Assembly: GCA_964422195.1 (NCBI GenBank)
Contig: CAYRAF010000022.1
Coordinates: 1-18,637 of the forward strand
Reading direction: 5' to 3'
Origin: CALVUP01 sp964422195
Lineage (GTDB): Bacteria > Bacillota_I > Bacilli_A > RF39 > UBA660
Length of the DNA: 18,637 nt
In this document: one piece after another, positions 7,175 through 14,298 of the stretch
Layout: every line of letters starts with the position of its first letter
Position numbering within the stretch: the first letter of the stretch is position 1
Made by a program: the position numbers and the translations under genes
The notes under the pieces: model-generated
Database searches by the model: none
What the model was told of the DNA's origin: nothing
What the model saw: only the letters and a program-made list of their open reading frames with translations

Positions 7175-7492
7175 ATGTCATATAATAAATTAGTTAGAGA
7201 TAAAATACCTGAAATAATAAGAAATAATAAAGAAGAGCCTATTACTAGAATTTTAAATGATGATGAGTTTAAAATAGAACTTGAAAAAAAGCTACAAGAA
7301 GAAATGAATGAAGTTTTAGAATCTAGTGGTAGTGATAGAATTGAAGAATTAGCAGATATGTTAGAAGTGATAACTTCACTTGCAGATTTAGAAGGTAAGA
7401 GTTTAAATGATGTAATGAACATTTGTAATGAAAAACGTGAAAAACGTGGTGGTTTTCAAAAGAGAATATATTTAAGTGATGTAAAGAATTAA
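7175..7492 (+). CDS. MazG-like nucleoside triphosphate pyrophosphohydrolase
   Basis: A 105-residue all-alpha NTP pyrophosphatase-like protein. It starts with the highly typical SYNKLVRDKIPEII, then carries the metal-binding EExxE (E42, E43, E46 in QEEMNEVLES) and ExxD (E58, D61 in EELADMLEV) motifs of the MazG/PRA-PH superfamily. Such proteins hydrolyse NTPs to NMP and pyrophosphate and are viewed as house-cleaning enzymes; the substrate here is not known. ATG 7175 is preferred over the in-frame TTG 7160 because GGGGGTGA (7162-7169) lies at proper distance from 7175. It is followed 14 bases later by the cupin gene without a terminator. Confidence 0.88.
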   Translation: MSYNKLVRDKIPEIIRNNKEEPITRILNDDEFKIELEKKLQEEMNEVLESSGSDRIEELADMLEVITSLADLEGKSLNDVMNICNEKREKRGGFQKRIYLSDVKN

Positions 7493-7506
7493 ATCTAGAG
7501 GTGGAT

Positions 7507-7872
7507 ATGGTAACTAAAGCAAAGAAGATTATATTTGATAAAAATAAAAGTGTTGAAGTAGAGAAGAATTATGTTGTGGATAATTATATATCTAAAGATG
7601 ATAATATAGGTTATTCAGTAGTAAGAACTCATTTAGATGGTAAACATCCTTATATGAAGAACACTAATTCTAATAGAACATACTATTTAATAAATGGAGA
7701 GGCTAAGTTTTATGTAGATAATGATATATTTGAGATATCAACAGGAGAAATGATGATTATTCCCAAAAATACAAAATATGCATTTAAAGGTAAATTTGAT
7801 GCAATTTTAATTGACTGTCCAGCTTTTGATGTTAAATATGATGTAATATATGATGAAGAAATAAAAGATTAA
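7507..7872 (+). CDS. Small single-domain cupin protein
   Basis: A 121-residue protein made of one beta-barrel cupin domain. Residues about 45-95 hold the two-part cupin pattern: NRTYYLINGEAKFYVDND, then ISTGEMMIIPKNTKYAF. The His-rich metal-binding residues of classical cupins (HxH...E, then a later His) are mostly missing: only one His is near the first motif, and Lys/Tyr occupy the second. A metal-independent sugar-binding or isomerase-like role is therefore possible; no specific reaction can be assigned. GAGGTGG (7498-7504) is the ribosome site for ATG 7507; the in-frame GTG 7501 lies inside that site. Likely in one operon with the preceding MazG-like gene. The next promoter begins four bases after its stop. 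Confidence 0.8.
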   Translation: MVTKAKKIIFDKNKSVEVEKNYVVDNYISKDDNIGYSVVRTHLDGKHPYMKNTNSNRTYYLINGEAKFYVDNDIFEISTGEMMIIPKNTKYAFKGKFDAILIDCPAFDVKYDVIYDEEIKD

Positions 7873-7875
7873 AGT

Positions 7876-7904
7876 TTGACAAACTCTATATTTTATACTA
7901 TAAT
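7876..7904 (+). promoter_or_regulatory. Consensus sigma-A promoter of the pheST T-box leader
   Basis: TTGACA (7876-7881) and TATAAT (7899-7904) are both perfect, with a 17-base spacer. Transcription should start near 7911. Confidence 0.93.
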
Positions 7905-7910
7905 CAAGTA

Positions 7911-8125
7911 GAAATTTATTGATGAAGAAGTTATCCAAGTAGTTTATTTGAAATCTAATTAGGAACTTATAACCACTGACTGAAAGTTATAGGAGAAAGC
8001 AAATAAATGAATTTCAATAATGGAGTCAAATCGTGTAAGAGCGTTAATCTAATGAGATAGCAATTGCTATGAAAAAAGGTGGTACCACGGCTAGTTCGTC
8101 CTTTAGGATGACTAGTCGTTTTTTC
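7911..8125 (+). ncRNA. T-box leader (riboswitch) sensing uncharged tRNA-Phe
   Basis: A T-box transcription-attenuation leader of about 215 bases in front of pheS. The hallmark T-box AAGGTGGTACCACGG is at 8076-8090. Stem I is recognisable from AGTA (7938-7941) and the pairing GTTTATTTG with CAAATAAAT. The 3' side of that internal loop reads GAA-T-TTC-A, the conserved layout around the specifier, giving specifier codon TTC (8013-8015) for Phe, which agrees with the downstream genes. The antiterminator bulge TGGT would pair with ACCA, fitting the A discriminator base of tRNA-Phe. Uncharged tRNA-Phe should stabilise the antiterminator and switch on pheST; charged tRNA leaves the terminator formed. 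Confidence 0.95.
8088..8124 (+). terminator. Regulated T-box terminator
   Basis: CGGCTAGT (8088-8095) and CGTCC (8097-8101) pair with GGATG and ACTAGTCG (8106-8118), leaving one bulged T and a TTTA loop, followed by six T. The left arm overlaps the T-box motif, as required for mutually exclusive folding. Confidence 0.92.
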
Positions 8126-8158
8126 TTTACATGATTTAATAAAGGAAAGGATGAGATT

Positions 8159-9196
8159 ATGAAAGAAAAATTAGAAAGCATTCGTAAAAGTGGTTTAGAA
8201 AAAATTGCGGCTGCTAAAACTATGGAAGAAATATCAGAAGTTAGAAGAGAATTGACTGGTAAAAAGAGTGAACTTTCGGATGTAATGAAGACAATGGGTA
8301 GTTTAACTCCAGATGAGAGAAAAGAACTTGGTATGCAAACTACGGAAATAAAAAATGTATTCCAAGAACACTTAGACGAACGAGAGAAACAAATAATAGA
8401 GTCAAAAAGTGTATTAGAAGAACCTATTGATATCACTTTACCAGGTAAAAAAGTAGAAAAAGGTAAGCTTCATCCATTAACACAAATGTGTTATGACTTA
8501 AATGATGCTTTCTTGTCACTTGGGTTTGAAGTTTTTAGTGAAGATGATATTAGTAGTGAAAAATTTGCTTTTGATAATTTAAACTTTGCTCCTGATCATC
8601 CAGCAAGACAAATGATGGATACTTATTGGATTGAAGGTACTGAAAAAAAACATGCTAATGAAAGATTATGTTTAAGACCACATTTAACTGGAGGATCTGT
8701 ACGTTATTTATTAAAACATGGAGCACCAGCTAGATTTGTATATCCAGGTAGAGTATATAGAAATGAAGATGTAGACTCAGGACATGAAAGAGCTTTTTAT
8801 CAATATGAGGCATTAATCGTAGATAAAAACATATCATTCTCATCAGGAATTGTAATGATTAAAACAATTCTTGAAAAAGTATTTGGTAGAGAAATAAATA
8901 TTCGTATGCGCGAAGGATTCTTCCCATTTGTAGAACCAGGATATGAAATAGATATGGAATGCTTAGTATGTGGTGGAAAAGGATGTAGTGTATGTAAGCA
9001 TAATGGATGGTTAGAAATAATGCCAGGTGGTGTTATTCATCCAAATGTATTAAAATCCGCAGGACTTGATCCTGATGAATGGACAGGTTTTTATATCAAT
9101 ATAGGTTTAGAAAGGCTTGTTATGATGCGTTATGGAGTTGATGATATTAGAAATTTCCGTAGTGCAGATTTAAGATTCTTGGATCAATTTAAGTAG
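8159..9196 (+). CDS. pheS: Phenylalanine--tRNA ligase alpha subunit
   Basis: The 345-residue catalytic subunit of the alpha2-beta2 synthetase that charges tRNA-Phe in the cytoplasm. Residues about 1-85 form the tRNA-binding coiled coil; the class II catalytic core follows. Motif 2 is at about 191-222 (FVYPGRVYRNEDVDSGHERAFYQYEALIVD region) and motif 3 at about 310-331 (GLERLVMMRYGVDDIR). Four cysteines (268, 271, 276, 279) in CLVCGGKGCSVC form a likely zinc site just before GWLEIMPGGVIHPNVL, as in many bacterial PheS proteins. Two usual stretches are altered: the common TSPVQ-type segment reads LTGGSVR, and FHQVEGL reads FYQYEAL. The start is supported by AAAGG (8146-8150). It is controlled by the T-box leader and lies 13 bases before pheT. 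Confidence 0.97.
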   Translation: MKEKLESIRKSGLEKIAAAKTMEEISEVRRELTGKKSELSDVMKTMGSLTPDERKELGMQTTEIKNVFQEHLDEREKQIIESKSVLEEPIDITLPGKKVEKGKLHPLTQMCYDLNDAFLSLGFEVFSEDDISSEKFAFDNLNFAPDHPARQMMDTYWIEGTEKKHANERLCLRPHLTGGSVRYLLKHGAPARFVYPGRVYRNEDVDSGHERAFYQYEALIVDKNISFSSGIVMIKTILEKVFGREINIRMREGFFPFVEPGYEIDMECLVCGGKGCSVCKHNGWLEIMPGGVIHPNVLKSAGLDPDEWTGFYINIGLERLVMMRYGVDDIRNFRSADLRFLDQFK

Positions 9197-9209
9197 AAAG
9201 GAGATTATT

Positions 9210-11633
9210 ATGAGAGTATCATTAAATTTAATTAGAAAATACATAGACTTACCAAAAGATATCACAGATAAACAAATTGCTTATGACCTTACTCTTCGTA
9301 CAGTTGAAGTAGAAGATGTTATAGATACAAGTTTGAAGTATCATGATATAGTAGTTGGTAAAATTTTAGAGATTAAACAGCATCCAAATGCAGATAAATT
9401 AAAGATTTGTATAACAGATATAGGTTTAGATAAACCAGTACAAATAGTATGTGGTGGATCTAATCTTTATGAAGGAGAGTTAGTTGTTGTATCCAAACCA
9501 GGTGCAGAAGTAGTATGGCATGGTGAAGGTGAACCAGTAAAAATAAAAGAAACTAAAATGCGTGGTGAAGATTCCTATGGAATGATTTGCGGTGCAGAAG
9601 AAGTGTTTTTAAGTGAGTTTTTCCCTCCTCAAAGTGAGTTTGAAATAGTAGATTTAAAAGGAGTTGATTGTAAGCCGGGAGACAATATATCAGATATTGT
9701 TTGTATGAATGATACAGTTTTAGAAATAGATAATAAATCACTTACAAATAGACCTGATTTATGGGGACATTATGGAATTGCTAGAGAATTATCTGCAATA
9801 TATGAAGTTCCATTAAAAGAATTAGAGAAAGTAAAAATTGATAAAAACTTACCTAAATATAAAATAGAAATAAAAGAGCCAGAAAAATGTAGACGTTATG
9901 TTGGTATAGAGATAGAAAATGTTTATGAAAAAGAATCACCAATTTGGTTAAAAGCAATTTTAGTTAATACAGGAATGCGTCCTATTAATCTTATTGTTGA
10001 TATCACAAATTATGTTATGATGGCAGTAGGTCAACCATTACATGCCTTTGATAGAACACATGTTGAAGGGGAAAAAATTGTAGTAAGAAACGCTAAAAAA
10101 GGAGAAAAGCTTTTATTACTAGATGATAATACTGTTGATTTAACAGAAGATGATTTAGTTATTTGTGATACTAAAGAAGCTATGGCACTAGCAGGTATAA
10201 AGGGTGGTAAAAAAGATTCTATCTTACCTGATACAAAAGGAATTTTATTAGAAGTAGCTAACTTTTCTGCTGGGACTATTAGAAAAACAGGAACAAGATT
10301 TGATGAAAAAACAGATTCAGCAATTAGATATGAAAAAAACATTGATACAGAGCGCGTTGATTTAGGTGTATCTATGGCACTTTCTATGATTAAGGAATTC
10401 TTTAAAGACAGTAAAATCGTTGCTTATGGGGAAGAATATCCTGAAAAAACAGAAAGAGCAAAAATAGATGTATCACAAGAATTCCTAGACATAAGATTAG
10501 GTAAAGCGTTAAAACAAAGCATTATAGAAAAAGTTTTAAAATCATTAGGCTATGATGTTGATTACAAAAACGGAATATATCATGTAACTGCTCCTGTTTG
10601 GAGATCCACTGGAGACGTATCTATAAAAGATGATGTTTTAGGGGATATAGCTAGAATACTTAGTTATCAAAGTTTTGATCCTAAACCATTACCTGTAGCT
10701 TTTGAACACGCAGTAAGACAAAATGATGTGTTACTTGAAAGAAGAATCAAAGAATACCTAGCTTATAGATGTGGATTTAATGAAGTATTTACTTATCCTT
10801 GGATTGATGTTAAATATATTAATGCTGCTAGAATATCTACAAAGAATGCTGTGGCTTTAGCTACACCTCCATCACCAGAACAAAAATATCTTCAAACATC
10901 ACTTGTCCCAGCTGTATTAGAGGCCATATCTAAAAATACAAGATATTATAGTGATTTTAAAATATTTGAAATGGCTCAAGTATTTGAAAAAGGTAAATAT
11001 AATCCTTCTACTAAAGAGGAAACATTACCAATTCATAAAAATTATGTAACTGGTGCTATTGTTGGAAAAGATGCCAAAGATATATTCTATCAAGTTAAAG
11101 GCGTTATAGAAGAAATAGCTAGTTATACGCATATGGAAGAACTATCACTAGAAAAAACAGATAAACCATCATGGGCAGATATAAATGCATATTTAACGAT
11201 TAAAAGAGGAAATGAAGTGGTTGGTGAGTTAGGATTATTATCAGTAGCAGCTATGAATGATGCTAAGATTAAAAGAACTAATGCTGCTATATTTGAAATT
11301 AATGTTGATAAACTTGCTCCTTTAGATTCTAGAACTAATAAGTATGAAAAATTACCACAAATACCATATGTAGAAAAAGACTTATCTATATTGCTAGATA
11401 ATGATGTCGCTTGGCAAACAATTAACAGAACAATCAAGAATAAAGTAAAAGGTGTAGAATTTATAGAAGAATATCATGGTGAAAAAATTCCTGAAGGAAA
11501 GAAATCTATAACTTTTAGAATAAAAATAGGAGATGGGAAATCAACACTTACTTCAGAACAAATACAAAAAGAAATGAACAAAGTATTAAAAGCTTTAAAT
11601 GCTGTTTGTGGCGCAGAATTACGTGAAGAATAA
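9210..11633 (+). CDS. pheT: Phenylalanine--tRNA ligase beta subunit
   Basis: An 807-residue protein, the usual length for bacterial PheT. In order: an N-terminal segment with an EMAP-type tRNA-binding domain (about 40-155, HDIVVGKILEIKQHPNADKL), the B3/B4 editing domain that removes mischarged tyrosine (about 210-365), B5 (about 405-475), an inactive synthetase-like core (about 480-690), and a C-terminal ferredoxin-like anticodon-binding domain (about 715-806, PYVEKDLSILLD onward). It pairs with PheS to make the heterotetramer. The ribosome site AAAGGAG (9197-9203) is ideal, and pheST is one operon ended by a terminator right at the stop. Confidence 0.98.
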   Translation: MRVSLNLIRKYIDLPKDITDKQIAYDLTLRTVEVEDVIDTSLKYHDIVVGKILEIKQHPNADKLKICITDIGLDKPVQIVCGGSNLYEGELVVVSKPGAEVVWHGEGEPVKIKETKMRGEDSYGMICGAEEVFLSEFFPPQSEFEIVDLKGVDCKPGDNISDIVCMNDTVLEIDNKSLTNRPDLWGHYGIARELSAIYEVPLKELEKVKIDKNLPKYKIEIKEPEKCRRYVGIEIENVYEKESPIWLKAILVNTGMRPINLIVDITNYVMMAVGQPLHAFDRTHVEGEKIVVRNAKKGEKLLLLDDNTVDLTEDDLVICDTKEAMALAGIKGGKKDSILPDTKGILLEVANFSAGTIRKTGTRFDEKTDSAIRYEKNIDTERVDLGVSMALSMIKEFFKDSKIVAYGEEYPEKTERAKIDVSQEFLDIRLGKALKQSIIEKVLKSLGYDVDYKNGIYHVTAPVWRSTGDVSIKDDVLGDIARILSYQSFDPKPLPVAFEHAVRQNDVLLERRIKEYLAYRCGFNEVFTYPWIDVKYINAARISTKNAVALATPPSPEQKYLQTSLVPAVLEAISKNTRYYSDFKIFEMAQVFEKGKYNPSTKEETLPIHKNYVTGAIVGKDAKDIFYQVKGVIEEIASYTHMEELSLEKTDKPSWADINAYLTIKRGNEVVGELGLLSVAAMNDAKIKRTNAAIFEINVDKLAPLDSRTNKYEKLPQIPYVEKDLSILLDNDVAWQTINRTIKNKVKGVEFIEEYHGEKIPEGKKSITFRIKIGDGKSTLTSEQIQKEMNKVLKALNAVCGAELREE

Positions 11634-11661
11634 AAGAATCAAAAAAAGGTTCTTTTTTTTT
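11633..11661 (+). terminator. Terminator of the pheST operon
   Basis: AAAGAATC and GGTTCTTT pair around an A7 loop and run into a tract of nine T. It begins at the last base of the pheT stop codon. Confidence 0.8.
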
Positions 11662-11691
11662 AAAAAAATGTCGCTTTTTGTGGTAGTGATA

Positions 11692-11700
11692 TGCTATAAT
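11692..11700 (+). promoter_or_regulatory. Extended -10 promoter of the SipW/TasA-like locus
   Basis: TGCTATAAT is identical to the extended -10 element of the YibE/F promoter at 404-412. No good -35 box is visible. Transcription should start near 11706-11708. Confidence 0.65.
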
Positions 11701-11705
11701 TAAAT

Positions 11706-11765
11706 ATGATAGAGAGTGTTCTAAAAGTAGGAGGGGCTTACCTTATTGTAATGAAAGGATTTTGA
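11706..11765 (+). CDS. Possible 19-residue leader peptide overlapping the sipW start
   Basis: A short frame runs from ATG 11706 to TGA 11763-11765 and encodes MIESVLKVGGAYLIVMKGF. Its stop overlaps the signal-peptidase start (TGATG, 11763-11767), a layout typical of translational coupling. The ATG falls almost on the predicted transcription start, so it would be leaderless. A strong ribosome-site-like AGGAGGGG (11729-11736) lies inside it, but the only start codon at suitable distance is a TTG (11746) followed at once by TAA. The peptide may not be made; the segment may be a regulatory leader instead. Confidence 0.3.
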   Translation: MIESVLKVGGAYLIVMKGF

Positions 11766-12343
11766 TGGATTATATGAAAGTAGTATTTAAGGTTTTGAAA
11801 TATATTGGATTAACAATTTTACTATTTTTAGCAGGTATTTGTATATCAGTATTTATACAAGCTAAAACCAAACCAAATAAAATACCAGCAATTTTTGGTT
11901 ATAAGCCATTTATTGTAATGTCTGGTTCTATGGAAGCAGAACTAAAAAAGGGAGATTTAGTAGTAGTTAAAAATATAGATAAAAAAACTATAAAAAAATC
12001 AGATATTATAGCATTTAGAGATAAAAAGAATCATGTTGTTACACATCGTATTGTAGAAGTAATTAATGATAATGGTAAAAAAGCGTTTATAACAAAAGGT
12101 GATAACAATGATACAACCGATGTAGGAGCAGTCTATTTAAATAACATAGAAGGAAAATACGTATTCAAGATTGCTAAGGTAGGTAATGTGTTATTAGTAT
12201 TACAAAAACCAACAACATTATTTATCATGCTAACGGTTATTTTAGTTGTTGGAATTATTTGGATAATGCTAGGTAATAACAAACTATCAAATGAAGAAAG
12301 AAAAGAGCTAGAAGAGTTAAGAAGTCAAAAGAAGAAAAAATAG
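11765..12343 (+). CDS. sipW: ER-type (SipW family) signal peptidase I, first copy
   Basis: A 192-residue membrane protease of the S26B family, which cleaves signal peptides on the outer face of the membrane. One membrane segment is near residues 13-32 and a second near 151-169. The catalytic Ser is S55 in VMSGSMEAEL. The general base is His, H94 in VVTHRIVEV, in place of the Lys of ordinary bacterial SPases. The acidic motif KGDNNDTTD (D113, D116) completes the active site. The C-terminus is a charged cytoplasmic tail (NEERKELEELRSQKKKK). AAAGGA five bases before ATG 11765 sets the start. SipW enzymes usually serve TasA/camelysin substrates, and such a gene follows directly. Confidence 0.93.
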   Translation: MDYMKVVFKVLKYIGLTILLFLAGICISVFIQAKTKPNKIPAIFGYKPFIVMSGSMEAELKKGDLVVVKNIDKKTIKKSDIIAFRDKKNHVVTHRIVEVINDNGKKAFITKGDNNDTTDVGAVYLNNIEGKYVFKIAKVGNVLLVLQKPTTLFIMLTVILVVGIIWIMLGNNKLSNEERKELEELRSQKKKK

Positions 12344-12344
12344 T

Positions 12345-12365
12345 TATAAACATTTCATGTTTATA
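12345..12365 (+). other. Intergenic hairpin between sipW and the first TasA-like gene
   Basis: TATAAACA (12345-12352) pairs with TGTTTATA (12358-12365) around a 5-base loop. No T tract follows, so it is unlikely to be a strong terminator. It could be an RNA-processing or stabilising element that lets the substrate gene be expressed more than the peptidase. Confidence 0.4.
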
Positions 12366-12393
12366 TAGAAGTACAAATAGAGGAGGTGAAATA

Positions 12394-13026
12394 GTGAGTA
12401 ATAAAAAGAAAATAGCTACAATGTTACTAGTTGCAATTGTTGCAATAGGAAGTTATTTTGTAGCTGGTACATATGCTAAGTATACTAGTAGTATCGCAGG
12501 TGAAGATACAGCTTCAGTAGCTAAATGGAAATGGATTATTAACAATAGTACAATTGATTCAACAACAGCTGCAGAAAACGGATACACATTTGATCTTTTC
12601 AGTACAATAAAAGAAGCAGATACAACAACAACAGAAAATGATGTAGCATCAGGTAAGAAAATTGCTCCTGGTACTGGTGGATTAATAGATATCGATATTG
12701 AAAACAAATCAGAAGTTAATGCAAAATATGAAATTAGATTTGCTGAAACTAATGCAAGTAGTGTACCTATCGAATATAGTGTTGATGGTACTACTTGGGT
12801 AAGTGGAGCTAATCTTAATAATTTAAACGTTGCTGAAACTAACATTGCTATTAATGGAACTGCAACTAAAACAGTTAAGTGGAGATGGGCATTCACAGGA
12901 GATGCTAGTTCAAATTATACAAGCACACAAACTGATACAACTGATACTGCATTAGGATTTGGTGCTAACACTTCTGCTGCAACAGTAAAATTAACTGCAA
13001 CAGTAGTAGTAACACAAGCTGATTAA
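12394..13026 (+). CDS. TasA/camelysin-like secreted protein, first copy
   Basis: A 210-residue protein starting at GTG 12394 with the strongest ribosome site of the locus (AGGAGGTGA, 12381-12389). The leader is a hydrophobic segment (about residues 7-26) ending in AGTYAKYTSS, the type of signal cut by SipW peptidases; compare GTWAAF in Bacillus TasA. The mature part opens with GEDTASVAKW and carries the APG-x-G turn and ENKSEVNAKYEIRF strand expected of a TasA-like jelly-roll, with KWRWAFTGD near residue 163. It has no cysteine. TasA relatives polymerise into extracellular matrix fibres. The adjacent sipW and strong translation signal suggest this is the major exported subunit. Fibre formation is inferred. 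Confidence 0.85.
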   Translation: MSNKKKIATMLLVAIVAIGSYFVAGTYAKYTSSIAGEDTASVAKWKWIINNSTIDSTTAAENGYTFDLFSTIKEADTTTTENDVASGKKIAPGTGGLIDIDIENKSEVNAKYEIRFAETNASSVPIEYSVDGTTWVSGANLNNLNVAETNIAINGTATKTVKWRWAFTGDASSNYTSTQTDTTDTALGFGANTSAATVKLTATVVVTQAD

Positions 13027-13031
13027 AAACT

Positions 13032-13053
13032 TTAATTTCTCTAGAGAGATTAA
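13032..13053 (+). other. Hairpin after the first TasA-like gene
   Basis: TTAATTTCT (13032-13040) pairs with AGAGATTAA (13045-13053), including one G-U pair, around a CTAG tetraloop. No T tract follows, so it is a better candidate for a 3' RNA stabiliser or partial attenuator than for a full terminator. Confidence 0.4.
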
Positions 13054-13078
13054 GATCTTATGGAAAGGAAGGTACAAT

Positions 13079-13804
13079 ATGAAAGATAAGAGTATTAAAA
13101 AAACACAATTTTTAGTATTATTTTTAATAGTTTTAATACTATTGTACCTTCTAATCCAAAATTTTGGATATATAGAAAACGGTACAATGATAGTGCCTAC
13201 AGGAAATGTTGATATTTTTGAAATAGAATGTGACTGTTGTAAAGAAGATATAAAACCAGCTATAAAAAAAGATGAAAATACTAAGGAAAAATATAATATA
13301 ACTAAAAAGAAAAAAAGAAAAAAAGAAATTAAGAGGGAAGATACTGATGAAAATAAGCTAGAAGAGGAAGAAGAAGAGGAAATCGAAAAAGAAATAGAAG
13401 TATTTGATGATTATAAGATATGGGATAACAAGCAATTAAGAATTTTCTCAAACCCTGCATATGAGTATGAAAACAAAATAGCCCCTGGTTCTAAAAATAG
13501 TTATGCTTTTGTAATTAAGAATAACAATGATTTTGATATTGTATATGACATTTATTTTAAAGAAGTTAATAATAAAAAAATTAATATGCAATACAAACTA
13601 ACTCATGAAGGGAATTATTTGATAGGATCAGCAACTAAATATGTACCTATTGCCAACAAAAAAGTTGCAAGTGTGGAATTAGCTGCAAATGAGCAAAAAG
13701 CATATATTCTACATTGGAAATGGGTAGATAGCAGTCATGATGCTGATGCTGGATTTGATATAAATTCAAGATACAAATTATCAATAATAGTAGGTGTAAT
13801 TTAA
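13079..13804 (+). CDS. Membrane-anchored protein with a TasA-like domain
   Basis: A 241-residue protein with one membrane segment (about residues 11-29). A short segment with IVPTGNVDIFEIECDCC (cysteines 51, 53, 54) follows. A highly charged linker comes next: Lys/Arg-rich at about 74-87, Glu-rich at about 94-107. The last 125 residues resemble the first TasA-like protein: KIAPGSKNSYAFVIKNN corresponds to KIAPGTGGLIDIDIENK, and LHWKWVDSS to VKWRWAFTG. Unlike the other substrates it lacks an AKY cleavage motif, so it probably stays anchored. A role as base, initiator or accessory of the fibre (compare TapA of Bacillus, which is unrelated in sequence) is plausible but unproven. The ribosome site is AAGGAAGG. 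The stop is two bases from the next gene. Confidence 0.7.
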   Translation: MKDKSIKKTQFLVLFLIVLILLYLLIQNFGYIENGTMIVPTGNVDIFEIECDCCKEDIKPAIKKDENTKEKYNITKKKKRKKEIKREDTDENKLEEEEEEEIEKEIEVFDDYKIWDNKQLRIFSNPAYEYENKIAPGSKNSYAFVIKNNNDFDIVYDIYFKEVNNKKINMQYKLTHEGNYLIGSATKYVPIANKKVASVELAANEQKAYILHWKWVDSSHDADAGFDINSRYKLSIIVGVI

Positions 13805-13806
13805 AA

Positions 13807-14280
13807 ATGAAATTTATAAAAACATTATGTTTTAGTTTATTTTTATTAATATCTTTAAGCTATATTTTTGTTATTATAGCTCCTAGAATATTTCAAGGAT
13901 TTTATCCATTTGGAATAAAAACAGCAATTGTTGCAACCGGTAGTATGGAACCAACATTAAAGATAAATGATTTTGTAATAGTAAAAAAACCTAAAAAAAT
14001 AAAAATTAATGATATTATTTCTTATAAAGATGATGATAAGCATGAAGTTTTACATAGAGTAGTTAAAATAAATAAAAAAGAAATAATTACTAAAGGTGAT
14101 GCCAACAATACTGAAGATAAACCAATTAACATCAATCAAGTTACAGGCATCTATATTGGAAAAATAAAGTATTTAGGAAATATTATAAATATCCTAAAAA
14201 AACCATTGGTTTTTAGTACTATAATTACAGTTTTATTAGTATTATGGTTAATTACAAAGGATAAGAAGGTTAGCAATTAG
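13807..14280 (+). CDS. ER-type (SipW family) signal peptidase I, second copy
   Basis: A 157-residue protease of the same S26B type as the first copy but clearly divergent and shorter, lacking the charged C-terminal tail. Catalytic residues are S46 in VATGSMEPTL and H83 in VLHRVVKI, with the acidic region KGDANNTED (D98, D104). Membrane segments are near residues 8-25 and 133-149. It begins two bases after the anchored TasA-like gene with only a weak ribosome site (AGGTG about ten bases away), so translation probably depends on coupling. Two peptidases in one locus suggest each serves a particular substrate, perhaps this one the following protein; that assignment is inference. Confidence 0.92.
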   Translation: MKFIKTLCFSLFLLISLSYIFVIIAPRIFQGFYPFGIKTAIVATGSMEPTLKINDFVIVKKPKKIKINDIISYKDDDKHEVLHRVVKINKKEIITKGDANNTEDKPININQVTGIYIGKIKYLGNIINILKKPLVFSTIITVLLVLWLITKDKKVSN

Positions 14281-14298
14281 AAGTAAGAGGTGAGTATA

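Noticed and set aside
8044..8436. A 130-codon minus-strand frame crossing the T-box and the pheS start
   Set aside because: It runs antisense through the T-box terminator and a conserved synthetase gene. It has no supporting signals and low-complexity Ser/Leu content.
8960..8998. The four-cysteine cluster in PheS as a novel insertion
   Set aside because: A CxxCxxxxCxxC zinc motif at this place occurs in many bacterial PheS proteins.
12453..12896. A 147-codon open frame on the minus strand opposite the first TasA-like gene
   Set aside because: It has no ribosome site, its translation is a hydrophobic mirror of the Ser/Thr/Val codons on the other strand, and the + strand frame has strong leader and family features.
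13196..13207. A possible LPxTG-like sortase signal (VPTG) in the anchored TasA-domain protein
   Set aside because: It is near the N-terminus and is not followed by a hydrophobic segment and basic tail at the C-terminus, so it cannot be a sorting signal.
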